Origin: BRH-c25 sp035627615 | Lineage (GTDB): Bacteria > Bacillota > Clostridia > Lutisporales > Lutisporaceae | Length of the DNA stretch: 64,000 nt | Direction: 5' to 3' | NCBI GenBank assembly: GCA_035627615.1 | Contig: DASPLL010000080.1 | Coordinates: 15,547 to 79,546 of the forward strand | Shown here: positions 52,507 through 61,252 of the stretch, piece after piece | Layout: each line of letters begins with the position of its first letter | Position numbering within the stretch: the first letter of the stretch is position 1 | Made by a program: the position numbers and the translations under genes | Notes under the pieces: generated by a model | Told to the model about the DNA's origin: nothing | The model's input: the letters and a program-made list of their open reading frames with translations, nothing else | The model's database searches: none

Positions 52507-52556
52507 CAAAAAAAGTGAGAAGCCGGAACGATTTATGAATCGCTCTGGCTTCTCAC
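52507..52556 (-). terminator. Terminator after alaS
   Basis: GTGAGAAGCC (52515-52524) pairs with GGCTTCTCAC (52547-52556), with an inner CGATT/AATCG pairing, and an A run (52507-52514) giving T on the minus strand. The inner part resembles the 20-bp palindrome at 21194-21213. Confidence 0.88.
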
Positions 52557-52569
52557 CTTTATGTTTATA

Positions 52570-55209
52570 TTATTTTATCATATTTTTCAGTATCCCCGGC
52601 ACTGCTTCCATTGCAGCACTTACTTTGTCCTTATCCTTTATTCCGCCTTGGGCCATGTCAGGTCTTCCTCCGCCGCTTCCTCCTGCGAGCTTTGCAGCTT
52701 CCTTAATTACATTTCCGGAGTGTATACCCTTTGCAACTGCATCCTTTGAAGCCATTGCAAGCAGAGTTGTCTTTTCTCCGTCAAAGGAGCTGAGTAAAAC
52801 AAAGGAGGTTCCTAGCTTATCCCTTAACTTGTCTCCCATTTCCCTCAAGCTGTCAATATCCATATTATCCATCGATGTTACAAGGTATCTGATGCCTTTC
52901 TCGTCCTTTGCTGAAGCAGCAAGCTCATCAAGCATCCCTACTGCCAGCTGGGATTTGAGAATGGATACTTCCTTTTCTGATTCCTTTAGCTGCTTAAGTA
53001 CTGTGTCCATTCTCTTTATGCTCTCGCTTGGATGTGCTTTAAGTCTGTCACACAGTTCGTTCATCAGCCTTTCTTCTTCCTTCACATATTCATAGGCCTT
53101 TTCACCTGTGACAGCCTCTATTCTCCTTACCCCTGCCGCTATACCGCCTTCACTTATTATCTTGAAGAAACCGGCCTGGCTCGTAGTCTTCAGATGAGTG
53201 CCGCCGCATAGCTCGACACTGTAGTCTCCCATTGTAACTACCCTTACGACCTCACCGTACTTCTCACCGAACAGCGCCATAGCACCCAGCTTTTTAGCTT
53301 CTGCAATCGGAGTTTCCCTTACATTTATATCATAGCTTCCAAGAATAGCTTCATTTACTTCCTTTTCAATAGTATCAAGCTCTTCCTTTGTCATACCCTT
53401 GAAGTGCGAGAAGTCGAATCTTAACCGGTCGGGAGTAACAAGGGAACCCGCTTGTTCAACATGGGTCCCAAGATATTTTCTTAAAGCCTTATGAAGCAAA
53501 TGTGTTGTTGAATGGTTCCTGGCTATTGCCATTCTTCTCCTGGTATCAATTTCTGCAAAGCAGAAGTCACCTACCCTGACCTGTCCGCTTACTACCTTGC
53601 ACAGGTGTGCAAATCTGTCGCCCGTGACTTTTTTGCAATCCTTTACCTCCAATTCAAAGCCTTCTCCGGCTATTCTTCCGGTATCGGCTGCCTGACCGCC
53701 GCTTTCTGCATAGAAAGGTGTCATATCAAGCACTACATTGACTTCCTCCCCTTCCTTGGCACTGTCGGTCAATCCATTTTCCCCAACAATTGCTTTTACT
53801 GCAGCTTTTGCAGCATAGCTTTCATAACCAACGAATTTGGTTTTTATGTTCCAGTCAATCTTCGCATATACGTCTTCCTTCCAGCTCTCTGCACTGCTGT
53901 CCGCCCTTGCAGCCCTTGCTCTTTCCCTCTGGCTCTGCATTTCCTTCTGGAAGGTCTCCTCATCAACAGCTAAGCCCTGCTCCTCCAGTATGTCCTTTGT
54001 AAGATCCAGCGGAAAACCGTAAGTATCATAAAGCCTGAAGGCGTTTTCTCCGGATAACGTACCAGTCTTGGTCAGCTTCAATTCGTCAATATAACCCTGG
54101 AGAATTGAAAGTCCCTGGTCCAGTGTTTCATAAAACCTGTTTTCTTCTATATCAATAATATTTAATATATAATCCTTCTTTTCAAGCAGCTCGGAATATG
54201 CATCCCCGCTGACTTCAATAACCTTTAAAGCCAGATTGCTGAGGAAGGGTTCAGTGAGTCCCAGCAGTCTGCCATGTCTTGCAGCCCTTCTTAACAATCT
54301 CCGGAGTACATAGCCTCTTCCTTCGTTGCTTGGCAATATCCCATCGGATATCATGAAGGTGACACCTCTTATGTGGTCGGTGATTACCCTTATGGAGACA
54401 TCCTTCCTTGGGTCTTTGCCGTACTCCACCTTTGCAAGACTGCAGATACTGTCCAATATATACCTTATGGTATCAACCTCAAATATATTGTCTACCTCCT
54501 GCATTACTGCAGCCATTCGCTCCAGCCCCATACCTGTGTCTATATTGGGCTTTGCCAGCCTGTTGTAATTGCCCTCTTCATCCTTATCGAACTGTGTGAA
54601 TACAAGGTTCCAGAATTCCATATACCTGTCACAGTCGCAGCCCATTTTGCAGTCTTCCTTGCCGCAGCCTGTCCCCGGTCCCCTGTCATAATATATCTCT
54701 GAACATGGTCCGCAGGGACCAAGGCCTATTTCCCAGAAGTTGTCCTCCTTGCCCATTCTCACAATCCTGTCGGCAGGCAGCCCTATCTTATTATGCCATA
54801 TATCAAAGGCTTCATCATCATCCAGATATATTGTCACCCAAAGTCTGTCTACCGGCAGCTTGAATACCTCAGTGCACAGCTCCCATGCCCAGGCAATGGC
54901 TTCATCCTTGAAGTATTCACCAAAAGAGAAATTACCCAGCATCTCAAAAAAGGTTCCATGTCTTGCAGTCTTCCCCACCCTCTCAATATCAGGGGTTCTG
55001 ATGCACTTCTGGCAGGTTGTCGCCCTTAAGCTCGGAGGTACGGCCTGCCCTGTAAAAAATGGCTTTAGGGGCGCCATACCTGAGTTTATGATAAGCAGGC
55101 TCTTGTCACTCTGGGGGACAAGAGACGCGCTTTTCATCCTCAAATGCCCTTTGCTTTCAAAGAAGCTGAGGAATTTTTCCCTGACTTCATTCAGTCCTAA
55201 CTTTTCCAT
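52570..55209 (-). CDS. alaS: Alanyl-tRNA synthetase
   Basis: 879 residues, standard. Class II aminoacylation domain (RHGTFFEMLGNFSFGEYFKD, GLGPCGPCSEIYYD, NEGRGYVLRRLLRRAARHGR). Editing domain with the zinc motifs HSTTHLLH and CGGTH. C-terminal DHHA1 domain (GGSGGGRPDMAQGG). It charges tRNA-Ala and edits Ser/Gly. ATG 55209 follows TAGGAGGATTTAAC. Expression is controlled by the T-box leader at 55240-55440. Confidence 0.97.
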   Translation of the reverse strand: MEKLGLNEVREKFLSFFESKGHLRMKSASLVPQSDKSLLIINSGMAPLKPFFTGQAVPPSLRATTCQKCIRTPDIERVGKTARHGTFFEMLGNFSFGEYFKDEAIAWAWELCTEVFKLPVDRLWVTIYLDDDEAFDIWHNKIGLPADRIVRMGKEDNFWEIGLGPCGPCSEIYYDRGPGTGCGKEDCKMGCDCDRYMEFWNLVFTQFDKDEEGNYNRLAKPNIDTGMGLERMAAVMQEVDNIFEVDTIRYILDSICSLAKVEYGKDPRKDVSIRVITDHIRGVTFMISDGILPSNEGRGYVLRRLLRRAARHGRLLGLTEPFLSNLALKVIEVSGDAYSELLEKKDYILNIIDIEENRFYETLDQGLSILQGYIDELKLTKTGTLSGENAFRLYDTYGFPLDLTKDILEEQGLAVDEETFQKEMQSQRERARAARADSSAESWKEDVYAKIDWNIKTKFVGYESYAAKAAVKAIVGENGLTDSAKEGEEVNVVLDMTPFYAESGGQAADTGRIAGEGFELEVKDCKKVTGDRFAHLCKVVSGQVRVGDFCFAEIDTRRRMAIARNHSTTHLLHKALRKYLGTHVEQAGSLVTPDRLRFDFSHFKGMTKEELDTIEKEVNEAILGSYDINVRETPIAEAKKLGAMALFGEKYGEVVRVVTMGDYSVELCGGTHLKTTSQAGFFKIISEGGIAAGVRRIEAVTGEKAYEYVKEEERLMNELCDRLKAHPSESIKRMDTVLKQLKESEKEVSILKSQLAVGMLDELAASAKDEKGIRYLVTSMDNMDIDSLREMGDKLRDKLGTSFVLLSSFDGEKTTLLAMASKDAVAKGIHSGNVIKEAAKLAGGSGGGRPDMAQGGIKDKDKVSAAMEAVPGILKNMIK

Positions 55210-55239
55210 GTTAAATCCTCCTAAGTATATATTTAAATA

Positions 55240-55440
55240 AAAAAATAAACCCTCCATCCCTGTTAGGGACGAAGAGATCTTCGCGGTACCACCCTAGTTG
55301 CCCAAATAGGCCACTTTACTGGCTTTTGCCATGCAGTATAACGCCTGCAGCGTCTTATAGAAGCTCAGCAGCAGCTTCAGCAGCCTTCTCCGGGGATTCT
55401 CACCAGCCATCCCTTCTCTTGCTTATGCTGTTTCTATATA
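55240..55440 (-). promoter_or_regulatory. T-box leader riboswitch of alaS
   Basis: Stem I is closed by TATAGAA/TTCTATA (55438-55432 with 55362-55356). Its apical region shows the T-box pattern GAGAAGGGATGGCTGGTGAG. The 3' side has a run of GCT, consistent with an Ala specifier. The antiterminator holds the T-box core AGGGTGGTACCGCG (about 55298-55285); UGGU can pair with an ACCA tRNA end. The terminator is GTCCCT-AAC-AGGGAT followed by T-rich sequence. Uncharged tRNA-Ala should allow read-through. The rest of 55441-55649 is AT-rich and holds the repeat at 55499-55550. Confidence 0.92.
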
Positions 55441-55498
55441 GGTTGCATCAAAGAAGTTTCAAGGAAGAATTGGGCAACCTATGAAATCAAGGTAAATG

Positions 55499-55550
55499 TT
55501 TTGCAATATTTGAATTTCGATGTAAGATGTTTATTGCAAAGCATATAGTA
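55499..55550. repeat. Copy of the dispersed hairpin-family sequence upstream of the alaS T-box
   Basis: TTTGCAATA (55500-55508) and TATTGCAAA (55532-55540) form an inverted repeat around CGATGTAAGATG. The right part matches 27674-27706 (27 of 33) and, in inverted form, the left arm at 8424-8453 (19 of 22). Confidence 0.5.
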
Positions 55551-55649
55551 CAGCATATTGGAATCAGTCTGTTTACTCCTCTGCGTCTACGCATTATGAA
55601 TATATACGAAAATTATATATTAGTCTGGCAGCTTTGTCAATAATTCTCA

Positions 55650-56708
55650 TTATGCCTGCCTGTCTCTCAATATGTGCCTCAGTGTAAGCTTTACAGCCGC
55701 CAGAACCGGAACAGCCATTATAAGCCCTATTACTCCCAGCAGCTTACCTCCCACTATTAAGGACATTATTACATAGACCGGATGTATCCCCACACTATTT
55801 CCTATTATCCTGGGCGTCAGAAATCCGCTTTCTATCTGCTGAATCACTATAAAAGCGCCTGCTGCATACAATGCCTTTCCTGTCGAATCCAACAGCGCAA
55901 AAAGTATAGTCGGCACAATTCCTATAAAAGGCCCGAAGTATGGAATAATATTTGCTATTCCGGCGAATATGCCCAGAATAAATGCATATTTGACCTTTAT
56001 CACAATAAGCGCTATTGTGGTGAATACACCCACAAAGCTGCCAACGATTATCTGCCCTCTTATATATTTACCAAAAACATTATCTATATCCCTGAGAAGC
56101 ACTATAAATTTCGTACGCTTTGCCTTTGGCAGCAAAAGAATGAACTGGTTCTTGAAGTACTCACTATCCTTAAGCATATAAAAGGCTATGACAGGCACTA
56201 TTATAATGTTGAAAAGCTGTGAGAAAACCTCTATTATACCGTTGGCTATATTTTGAAGCACTGTTAGAATCATGCTCTGAAGCATGTATATATTTTCATC
56301 CAGTACGTTTTTAAAGCTCTCAGGAAGCCCGCTGTTCATATAACCCTCCTGAAACCTTTTCAGAAGCTCCTGCATTTGCCTTGTATACTGCGGTATGTTC
56401 TGTGCAAGCACGCTAATTTCTTTGATAAGCTTGGGTACAAGCACAAAGGACAGCAGCAATATTATTGATATGAATATCAAGTATACTATAAGTACCCCGT
56501 ATATCCTCCTGATCCCTTCCTTTTCAAAGACTTTCACTATAGGATTAAGTAAATAGGAAATAACTGCCGCAATTATAAAAGGCTTCAACATGGTACTGAT
56601 CTTAATGCCATATCTCAGCACTATAAAAAGCAGCACGGCCAGTATAAAGATATTTATGAATTTGATATTGACCTTCCTTGAACCCCAGATACTATTCATA
56701 AAGCTCAT
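55650..56708 (-). CDS. AI-2E family transporter (YrrI-like permease)
   Basis: 352 residues. About eight membrane helices with the family pattern: two near the N-terminus, a central soluble part (LIKEISVLAQNIPQYTRQMQ) and the signature VGSFVGVFTTIAL, IIPYFGPFIGIVPTILFAL and GNSVGIHPVYVIMSLIVGG. Members are proposed exporters, some linked to autoinducer-2 or Na+/H+ exchange; substrate unknown. In Bacillus the related yrrI also lies upstream of alaS. The start at 56708 has a weak site; ATG 56699 is possible. Confidence 0.9.
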   Translation of the reverse strand: MSFMNSIWGSRKVNIKFINIFILAVLLFIVLRYGIKISTMLKPFIIAAVISYLLNPIVKVFEKEGIRRIYGVLIVYLIFISIILLLSFVLVPKLIKEISVLAQNIPQYTRQMQELLKRFQEGYMNSGLPESFKNVLDENIYMLQSMILTVLQNIANGIIEVFSQLFNIIIVPVIAFYMLKDSEYFKNQFILLLPKAKRTKFIVLLRDIDNVFGKYIRGQIIVGSFVGVFTTIALIVIKVKYAFILGIFAGIANIIPYFGPFIGIVPTILFALLDSTGKALYAAGAFIVIQQIESGFLTPRIIGNSVGIHPVYVIMSLIVGGKLLGVIGLIMAVPVLAAVKLTLRHILRDRQA

Positions 56709-56799
56709 CCCATTAATATTTTTATTATATAATTATATGTACTGTGAAAAAGATATATCATAAAAAAATCAGTTGAAGCCTGTGTTTGAAAATTCCTGG

Positions 56800-57306
56800 T
56801 TACTTACTGTCAAACCAGCATTGTGCATTATAATCCTTAAGAATAATGCTTGCTCCTGACAGCATATGCCCACAGTCCAATTTCATTATGCGTCTGCCCT
56901 TCAGTATATCGTCCAGATAGCCTTCCGACAGCTCAAAAGCGTTTATTATTCCACTATCTGTATCGATAAGCAGGTCTCTTGTTATTCCCAAAGCCTCCCC
57001 CTTTGGACTCAGCACCATCTTTCCCAGCATATTCCTATAGCTTTGAAAACGCCTGTGCTTCATACTCAACTCTCTCACGCTGATCTTATTAATATTGCCA
57101 ACTATTGCTATGCTGTTCTGTGTAATTGCAGTTATGTTGCTGAAGAGTATCGCCTCCAGAGACCTTCTGAAGATTCTTTCCCTGCACACCAGGGCATATA
57201 CCCTGGCCTCCCTCATGTCAATGATAACATCCCGTATCGTGCACAGCCTTTTTGATGACATGCTCTGTACTACCGGCAAATCGATAATATCATTTATTCT
57301 GAACAT
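56800..57306 (-). CDS. PRC-barrel domain protein (YrrD-like)
   Basis: 168 residues. Two PRC-barrel-like repeats: MFRINDIIDLPVVQSMSSKR (first) and MLGKMVLSPKGEALGITRDLLIDTDSGI (second). PRC-barrels are small beta-barrels that bind RNA-processing or membrane partners. Bacillus yrrD occupies the same neighbourhood. GAGGGGTGATTGGA fixes ATG 57306; the longer reading upstream crosses a repeat element. Confidence 0.82.
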   Translation of the reverse strand: MFRINDIIDLPVVQSMSSKRLCTIRDVIIDMREARVYALVCRERIFRRSLEAILFSNITAITQNSIAIVGNINKISVRELSMKHRRFQSYRNMLGKMVLSPKGEALGITRDLLIDTDSGIINAFELSEGYLDDILKGRRIMKLDCGHMLSGASIILKDYNAQCWFDSK

Positions 57307-57323
57307 TCCAATCACCCCTCTTC

Positions 57324-57400
57324 GGGTTCGAGGTTCCAGGTTCGGGGTGCGGGAAGATTTTCCTGTTCTCCCCGCACCTCGTACCCCGCACCTCGCACCT
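57324..57400. repeat. Heptamer-armed inverted repeat element (element E6, GGTTCGA type)
   Basis: The left arm has GGTTCGA, GGTTCCA, GGTTCGG, GGTGCGG (57325-57352). The right arm has CGCACCT, CGTACCC, CGCACCT, CGCACCT (57373-57400), close to the inverse of the left. The 20-base centre is unrelated to the AGTCACT elements. It lies just before the ribosome binding site of the PRC-barrel gene. Confidence 0.8.
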
Positions 57401-57486
57401 AAGCTCCATTCTATCCAATACAAACACTTATCTTATTTTTAGCAAATAAGCAATAATCATTAAAGAAAGCGATTAGAATATTAAAG

Positions 57487-57512
57487 AAAAAAGACCGGAT
57501 TTCGGTCTTTTT
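57487..57512 (-). terminator. Terminator after the 74-residue unknown gene
   Basis: AAAAAGACCG (57488-57497), loop GATTT, CGGTCTTTTT (57503-57512). It touches the stop codon of the gene. Confidence 0.75.
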
Positions 57513-57736
57513 CACTTTTTCTGGTTATCATACTGGTTAAAAAGCTCTCTTAAATTGTGTGCCATCATGCCCTGCTCTTCAGCCATCTTTTTGAAGGTCC
57601 CTGAAACCTTCCCGTCATTTATATTCTTTGAATACATTTCAAAATCCCTGACCAGCTCCATGGTATTATTCCAGGCTCTTTGAAGACAATCCCTGGTATT
57701 CATCATGCCATTGCTGTCCAAACTGTTCTTATCCAT
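57512..57736 (-). CDS. Small helical protein, function unknown
   Basis: 74 residues: MDKNSLDSNGMMNTRDCLQR, then a long helix-forming part (AWNNTMELVRDFEMYSKNIN, AEEQGMMAHNLRELFNQYDN). The pattern recalls short ferritin-like or coat-associated helical proteins of clostridia, but I do not recognise it. Hydrophilic, no signal or membrane segment. GGAGGTGTTGTA sets ATG 57736. Confidence 0.7.
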   Translation of the reverse strand: MDKNSLDSNGMMNTRDCLQRAWNNTMELVRDFEMYSKNINDGKVSGTFKKMAEEQGMMAHNLRELFNQYDNQKK

Positions 57737-57838
57737 TACAACACCTCCACTGCTCATATTCTCTCATTATTTTAGCTAAATCAGCCAATATTATTCATAA
57801 CAGTAGAAGAATGTGTAATAAATAAGACGTTGATTTTC

Positions 57839-57950
57839 AGTCACTAGTCTCTGGTCACTGGTCTCTAGATTCCTTGGTATTCCTTATAAGTACAGATATA
57901 GGCCAGCCTTCGAAGCACTACTCAAATCTAGTGACTAGTGTCTAGCGACT
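57839..57950. repeat. Heptamer-armed inverted repeat element (element E5, AGTCACT type)
   Basis: 112 bp. The left arm has AGTCACT, AGTCTCT, GGTCACT, GGTCTCT (57839-57866). The right arm has AGTGACT, AGTGTCT, AGCGACT (57930-57950). The core has TTCCTTGGTATTCCTTAT and CCTTCGAAGC. The right arm overlaps the last three codons of mnmA. Confidence 0.85.
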
Positions 57951-59030
57951 TTCTATCGTGCCCCCGCCGACCAGTACATCGTCCTGGTAGAACACTACTG
58001 CCTGCCCGGGGGTTATTGCCCTCTGAGGCTCTTCGAATACGACCCTTGCTTTGCTATCGTCAATTGGAGTTACAATAGCATCCGCTTCCTTTGCGCTGTA
58101 CCGTATCTTCGCCTTTACTTCAATAGGTCCTTCAAGCTTTTCAAAGGTGATATAATTCATCTGTGAAGCGATCAATTCCCTGCTGAATACCTCGGTCTCA
58201 TCTCCAAGTACCACAAGGTTTTTTTCAGGTATTATTTCAACTACAAACATCGGCTTACCCATGGCTATCCCAAGGCCTTTCCGCTGTCCTACGGTATAAT
58301 GGGCTATGCCTTTATGGGTGCCGAGTCTTCTTCCCTGTGTGTCAACAAAAAATCCCGGCTTTATTTCATCGCCTCTTCTTTCACTTATGAAGCGACTATA
58401 ATCATTATCTTCCACAAAGCAGATTTCCTGGCTCTCCGGTTTGTTTGCCGTTCTAAGGTCCAGTTCCCTTGCAATCTCTCTTACCTGTTCCTTGTTGTAA
58501 TCCCCCAGTGGCATCAGTATATGGCTCAGCTGGTCCTGGGTCAGGTTGTACAGCACATAGGTCTGATCCTTCTTTGGAGCAGCTGACTTTTTAATGATAT
58601 GCCTCTTATAGCCCTCATCATACATGATCCTCGCATAATGTCCGGTAGCAACATATTCAGCCTCCAGAGCCTTTGATCTCTCCAGCAGCGCATCGAACTT
58701 AATGAATTTGTTACAGGCTATACATGGATTGGGAGTTCTCCCTACAAGATACTCATCGACAAAATAATCAATAACCATCTTTTCGAATATCTGTTTGAAG
58801 TTCATAACGTAAAAGGGTATGTCAAGCTTATTGCATACCCTTCTGGCATCCTCCACAGCAGATAAAGAGCAGCAGCCGCCTTCCCTGATAATGGCGTCCT
58901 TGCTCTGATCCTGCCAGATCTGCATTGTTACTCCTATCACATCATAACCTTGCTGCTTCAAAAGATAAGCAGCGACAGAGCTGTCAACTCCGCCGCTCAT
59001 ACCTATAACAACACGTTTTTTCATCGGCAT
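57942..59030 (-). CDS. mnmA: tRNA-specific 2-thiouridylase MnmA
   Basis: 362 residues. PP-loop GMSGGVDSSVAAYLL at the start; the catalytic cysteines are in GRTPNPCIACNKF and SQEICFVEDNDY. The C-terminal beta-barrel is complete. It makes s2U34 in tRNA for Lys, Glu and Gln with sulfur from the cysteine desulfurase. It follows iscU-iscS, fitting that supply route. The last codons (AGT CGC TAG) come from the AGTCACT-type element, so the C-terminus may have been altered by its insertion. Confidence 0.95.
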   Translation of the reverse strand: MPMKKRVVIGMSGGVDSSVAAYLLKQQGYDVIGVTMQIWQDQSKDAIIREGGCCSLSAVEDARRVCNKLDIPFYVMNFKQIFEKMVIDYFVDEYLVGRTPNPCIACNKFIKFDALLERSKALEAEYVATGHYARIMYDEGYKRHIIKKSAAPKKDQTYVLYNLTQDQLSHILMPLGDYNKEQVREIARELDLRTANKPESQEICFVEDNDYSRFISERRGDEIKPGFFVDTQGRRLGTHKGIAHYTVGQRKGLGIAMGKPMFVVEIIPEKNLVVLGDETEVFSRELIASQMNYITFEKLEGPIEVKAKIRYSAKEADAIVTPIDDSKARVVFEEPQRAITPGQAVVFYQDDVLVGGGTIESR

Positions 59031-59040
59031 TCAACTCCAA

Positions 59041-59156
59041 ATTCAGCGTTTAGTGCCTCGTAACGTATATCCTTCTTGAGCACGCGAGGCACTGAATCAA
59101 GGTAGTGATTATTAACACTATGAAAGACAAGAAAACTGTTGTGTTAATAATCACTA
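59041..59156. repeat. Two adjacent long inverted repeats between iscU and mnmA
   Basis: First: AGTGCCTCG (59052-59060) with CGAGGCACT (59085-59093), partly extended by ATTCAG/CTGAAT. Second: a perfect 16-bp pair TAGTGATTATTAACAC (59103-59118) with GTGTTAATAATCACTA (59141-59156), 22-base loop. No T tract, so not clear terminators. They may act as mRNA processing or attenuation structures. Confidence 0.55.
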
Positions 59157-59157
59157 G

Positions 59158-59607
59158 CTATTTACACTTCCGCTCACACTTACTGCAACATTCTTCTTCA
59201 TCAGGTTCAACTCCTATAGCTTCAGAGGATTTGAATTCCTTCCCCTGCTTTTTCATATAATCTTCTATCGCAGCCTTTACAGCTTCCTCTGCAAGCACTG
59301 AGCAATGTATCTTTGCTGGCGGCAGCCCGTCCAGAGCCTCAATTACAGCCTTGTTTGTAAGCTGGAGGGCTTCTTCTACTGTCCTGCCTTTTATCATCTC
59401 AGTGGCAATACTGCTTGTTGCTATTGCGGCTCCACAGCCGAAGGTCTTGAACTTAACATTCTTTATGATGTTGTCTTCTATCTGCAGATATATCTTCATG
59501 ATATCTCCGCATTTTGCATTGCCTACTTCACCAATGCCACTGGCGCCGGCTATCTCACCAACATTCCTCGGACTTGAAAAATGATCCATTACTTTTTCAC
59601 TATACAT
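59158..59607 (-). CDS. iscU: Iron-sulfur scaffold protein IscU/NifU-like
   Basis: 149 residues. The three scaffold cysteines are C33 (NAKCGD), C58 (FGCGAA) and C102 (IHCSVL). A C-terminal tail beyond the fold ends DEEECCSKCERKCK, with four more cysteines. It assembles Fe-S clusters with the desulfurase. AAAGGGGGAAATACTA sets ATG 59607, overlapping iscS by 8 bases. Confidence 0.93.
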   Translation of the reverse strand: MYSEKVMDHFSSPRNVGEIAGASGIGEVGNAKCGDIMKIYLQIEDNIIKNVKFKTFGCGAAIATSSIATEMIKGRTVEEALQLTNKAVIEALDGLPPAKIHCSVLAEEAVKAAIEDYMKKQGKEFKSSEAIGVEPDEEECCSKCERKCK

Positions 59608-60793
59608 TAGTATTTCCCCCTTTAACCTTCTCATACAACGGCGACATTTGCCTCAATCTTTCCACTATTTCCGGCAGTACCTCCAGAACATAATCCACAT
59701 CCTCTTCCGTATTGACATCTCCAAGAGACAATCTCAGGGATCCATGAGCTATTTCATGGGGCAGTCCTATTGCCAGAAGCACATGTGAGGGATCCAGCGA
59801 CCCTGAGGTACATGCTGAGCCGCTTGAACCTGCTATACCCTTCATATCCAGATTAAGAAGCAGCGACTCTCCTTCTATATATTGAAAACTGAAGTTTGTA
59901 TTTCCCGGCAGCCTTTTTTCCGGATGCCCGTTCAACCTGGTATATGGTATCTTTTCCATAACGCCTTTTATAAGCTTATCTCTCAGAGCCATTATCCTGC
60001 TGCTGTGCTCTTCAAGATTATTAGTTGCAAGCTCAATAGCTTTTGCGAGTCCTATAATACCCGGAGTGTTTTCTGTTCCAGCTCTTTTTCCTCTTTCCTG
60101 TGCACCGCCGTGAACAAAGTTCAGGACTTTTACTCCCTTTCTCACATAAAGAACGCCTATCCCTTTAGGCCCGTAGAACTTATGTGCTGAAAGTGAGAGC
60201 ATATCTATGTTCTGTTCCTTTACGTCGATCCTTATGCTTCCTGCTGCCTGCACTGCATCGGTGTGGAAGTATATCCCCTTTTCCCTTGAGAGCTTTCCAA
60301 TGGCTGCTATGGGCTGCACAGTACCTATTTCATTATTGGCATACATGATTGAAATAAGTATCGTCTTATCAGTTATTGCATTTTCAACATCCTCAATACT
60401 TACCAGTCCGTACTCGTCTACAGGGAGGTATGTAACTTCAAAGCCTTCCTTCTCAAGGTATTCACAAGTGTGTAAAAGGGCATGATGCTCAATGCTGCTG
60501 GTTATTATATGATTGCCTTTGCTTCTGTTCGCATAGGCAGCACCTTTGATAGCCCAGTTGTCTGCCTCGGAGCCTCCGGCTGTAAAATATATCTCCTCCG
60601 GTAGAGCGCCCAGTGCTTTTGCAACTTTTTCCCTGGCTATATCAACATGCTTCCGGACATCTCTTCCAAACTTATGAATACTTGACGGATTGCCGTACTG
60701 TTCGGTAAAGAATGGCAGCATTTCTTCCAGCACTTCTTTTTTTGTATAGGTCGTAGCTGCATGATCCAGATAAATAGCCTTGTTACTGTTCAT
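59600..60793 (-). CDS. iscS: Cysteine desulfurase IscS/NifS
   Basis: 397 residues. MNSNKAIYLDHAATT start, EHHALLHTCEYL, the PLP lysine in SAHKFYGPKGIG and the catalytic cysteine loop SSGSACTSGSLDPSHVLLAIGL. It releases sulfur from cysteine for Fe-S clusters (IscU) and thiolated tRNA (MnmA). GAAGGAGAGAAAGCAA sets ATG 60793; the reading from 60838 is rejected. It overlaps iscR by 11 bases. Confidence 0.95.
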   Translation of the reverse strand: MNSNKAIYLDHAATTYTKKEVLEEMLPFFTEQYGNPSSIHKFGRDVRKHVDIAREKVAKALGALPEEIYFTAGGSEADNWAIKGAAYANRSKGNHIITSSIEHHALLHTCEYLEKEGFEVTYLPVDEYGLVSIEDVENAITDKTILISIMYANNEIGTVQPIAAIGKLSREKGIYFHTDAVQAAGSIRIDVKEQNIDMLSLSAHKFYGPKGIGVLYVRKGVKVLNFVHGGAQERGKRAGTENTPGIIGLAKAIELATNNLEEHSSRIMALRDKLIKGVMEKIPYTRLNGHPEKRLPGNTNFSFQYIEGESLLLNLDMKGIAGSSGSACTSGSLDPSHVLLAIGLPHEIAHGSLRLSLGDVNTEEDVDYVLEVLPEIVERLRQMSPLYEKVKGGNTNV

Positions 60794-61235
60794 TTGCTTT
60801 CTCTCCTTCTTTCTTTTGCTTAAGCTTATAGTAGTCATTTACCATATCATTCAAAGTAATAGAATCTATCACATTATTAATACTTTCCATTATTTTTTCC
60901 CAAATCAGCCTGGTTACGCAGTAATCAGCCCTTGTGCACTCCGGTACATCATCCAGAACACATTCGGACGGCGCCAGGGGACCTTCGAGAAGTCTTATTA
61001 TTTCACCTACAGTAATCTCCTCAGGCTTTCTGCTCAATTCATATCCGCCCTGGGCACCTCTTACACTGGTCACCATACCCGCTTTTTTAAGATGGGCTAT
61101 CAGCTGTTCCAGATAGGTTTCAGAAAGCTGCTGCTTCTGAGCCACTTCCTTCAGAGACATCGGACCTGATCCATAGCTCAGTGCAAGCTCATACATCATT
61201 TTAAGCCCGTATCTTCCCTTAGTTGACAGTATCAT
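60783..61235 (-). CDS. iscR: Rrf2 family Fe-S regulator IscR
   Basis: 150 residues. Winged helix of the Rrf2 family (STKGRYGLKMMYELAL, LSETYLEQLIAHLKKAGMVTSVRGAQGGYEL). Cysteines C92, C100 and C106 fit the cluster-binding site. It most likely represses its own operon in response to Fe-S status through the two operator-like sites at 61253-61277 and 61318-61342. Confidence 0.92.
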   Translation of the reverse strand: MILSTKGRYGLKMMYELALSYGSGPMSLKEVAQKQQLSETYLEQLIAHLKKAGMVTSVRGAQGGYELSRKPEEITVGEIIRLLEGPLAPSECVLDDVPECTRADYCVTRLIWEKIMESINNVIDSITLNDMVNDYYKLKQKKEGEKANEQ

Positions 61236-61252
61236 TTTACCAGCTCCTTATT

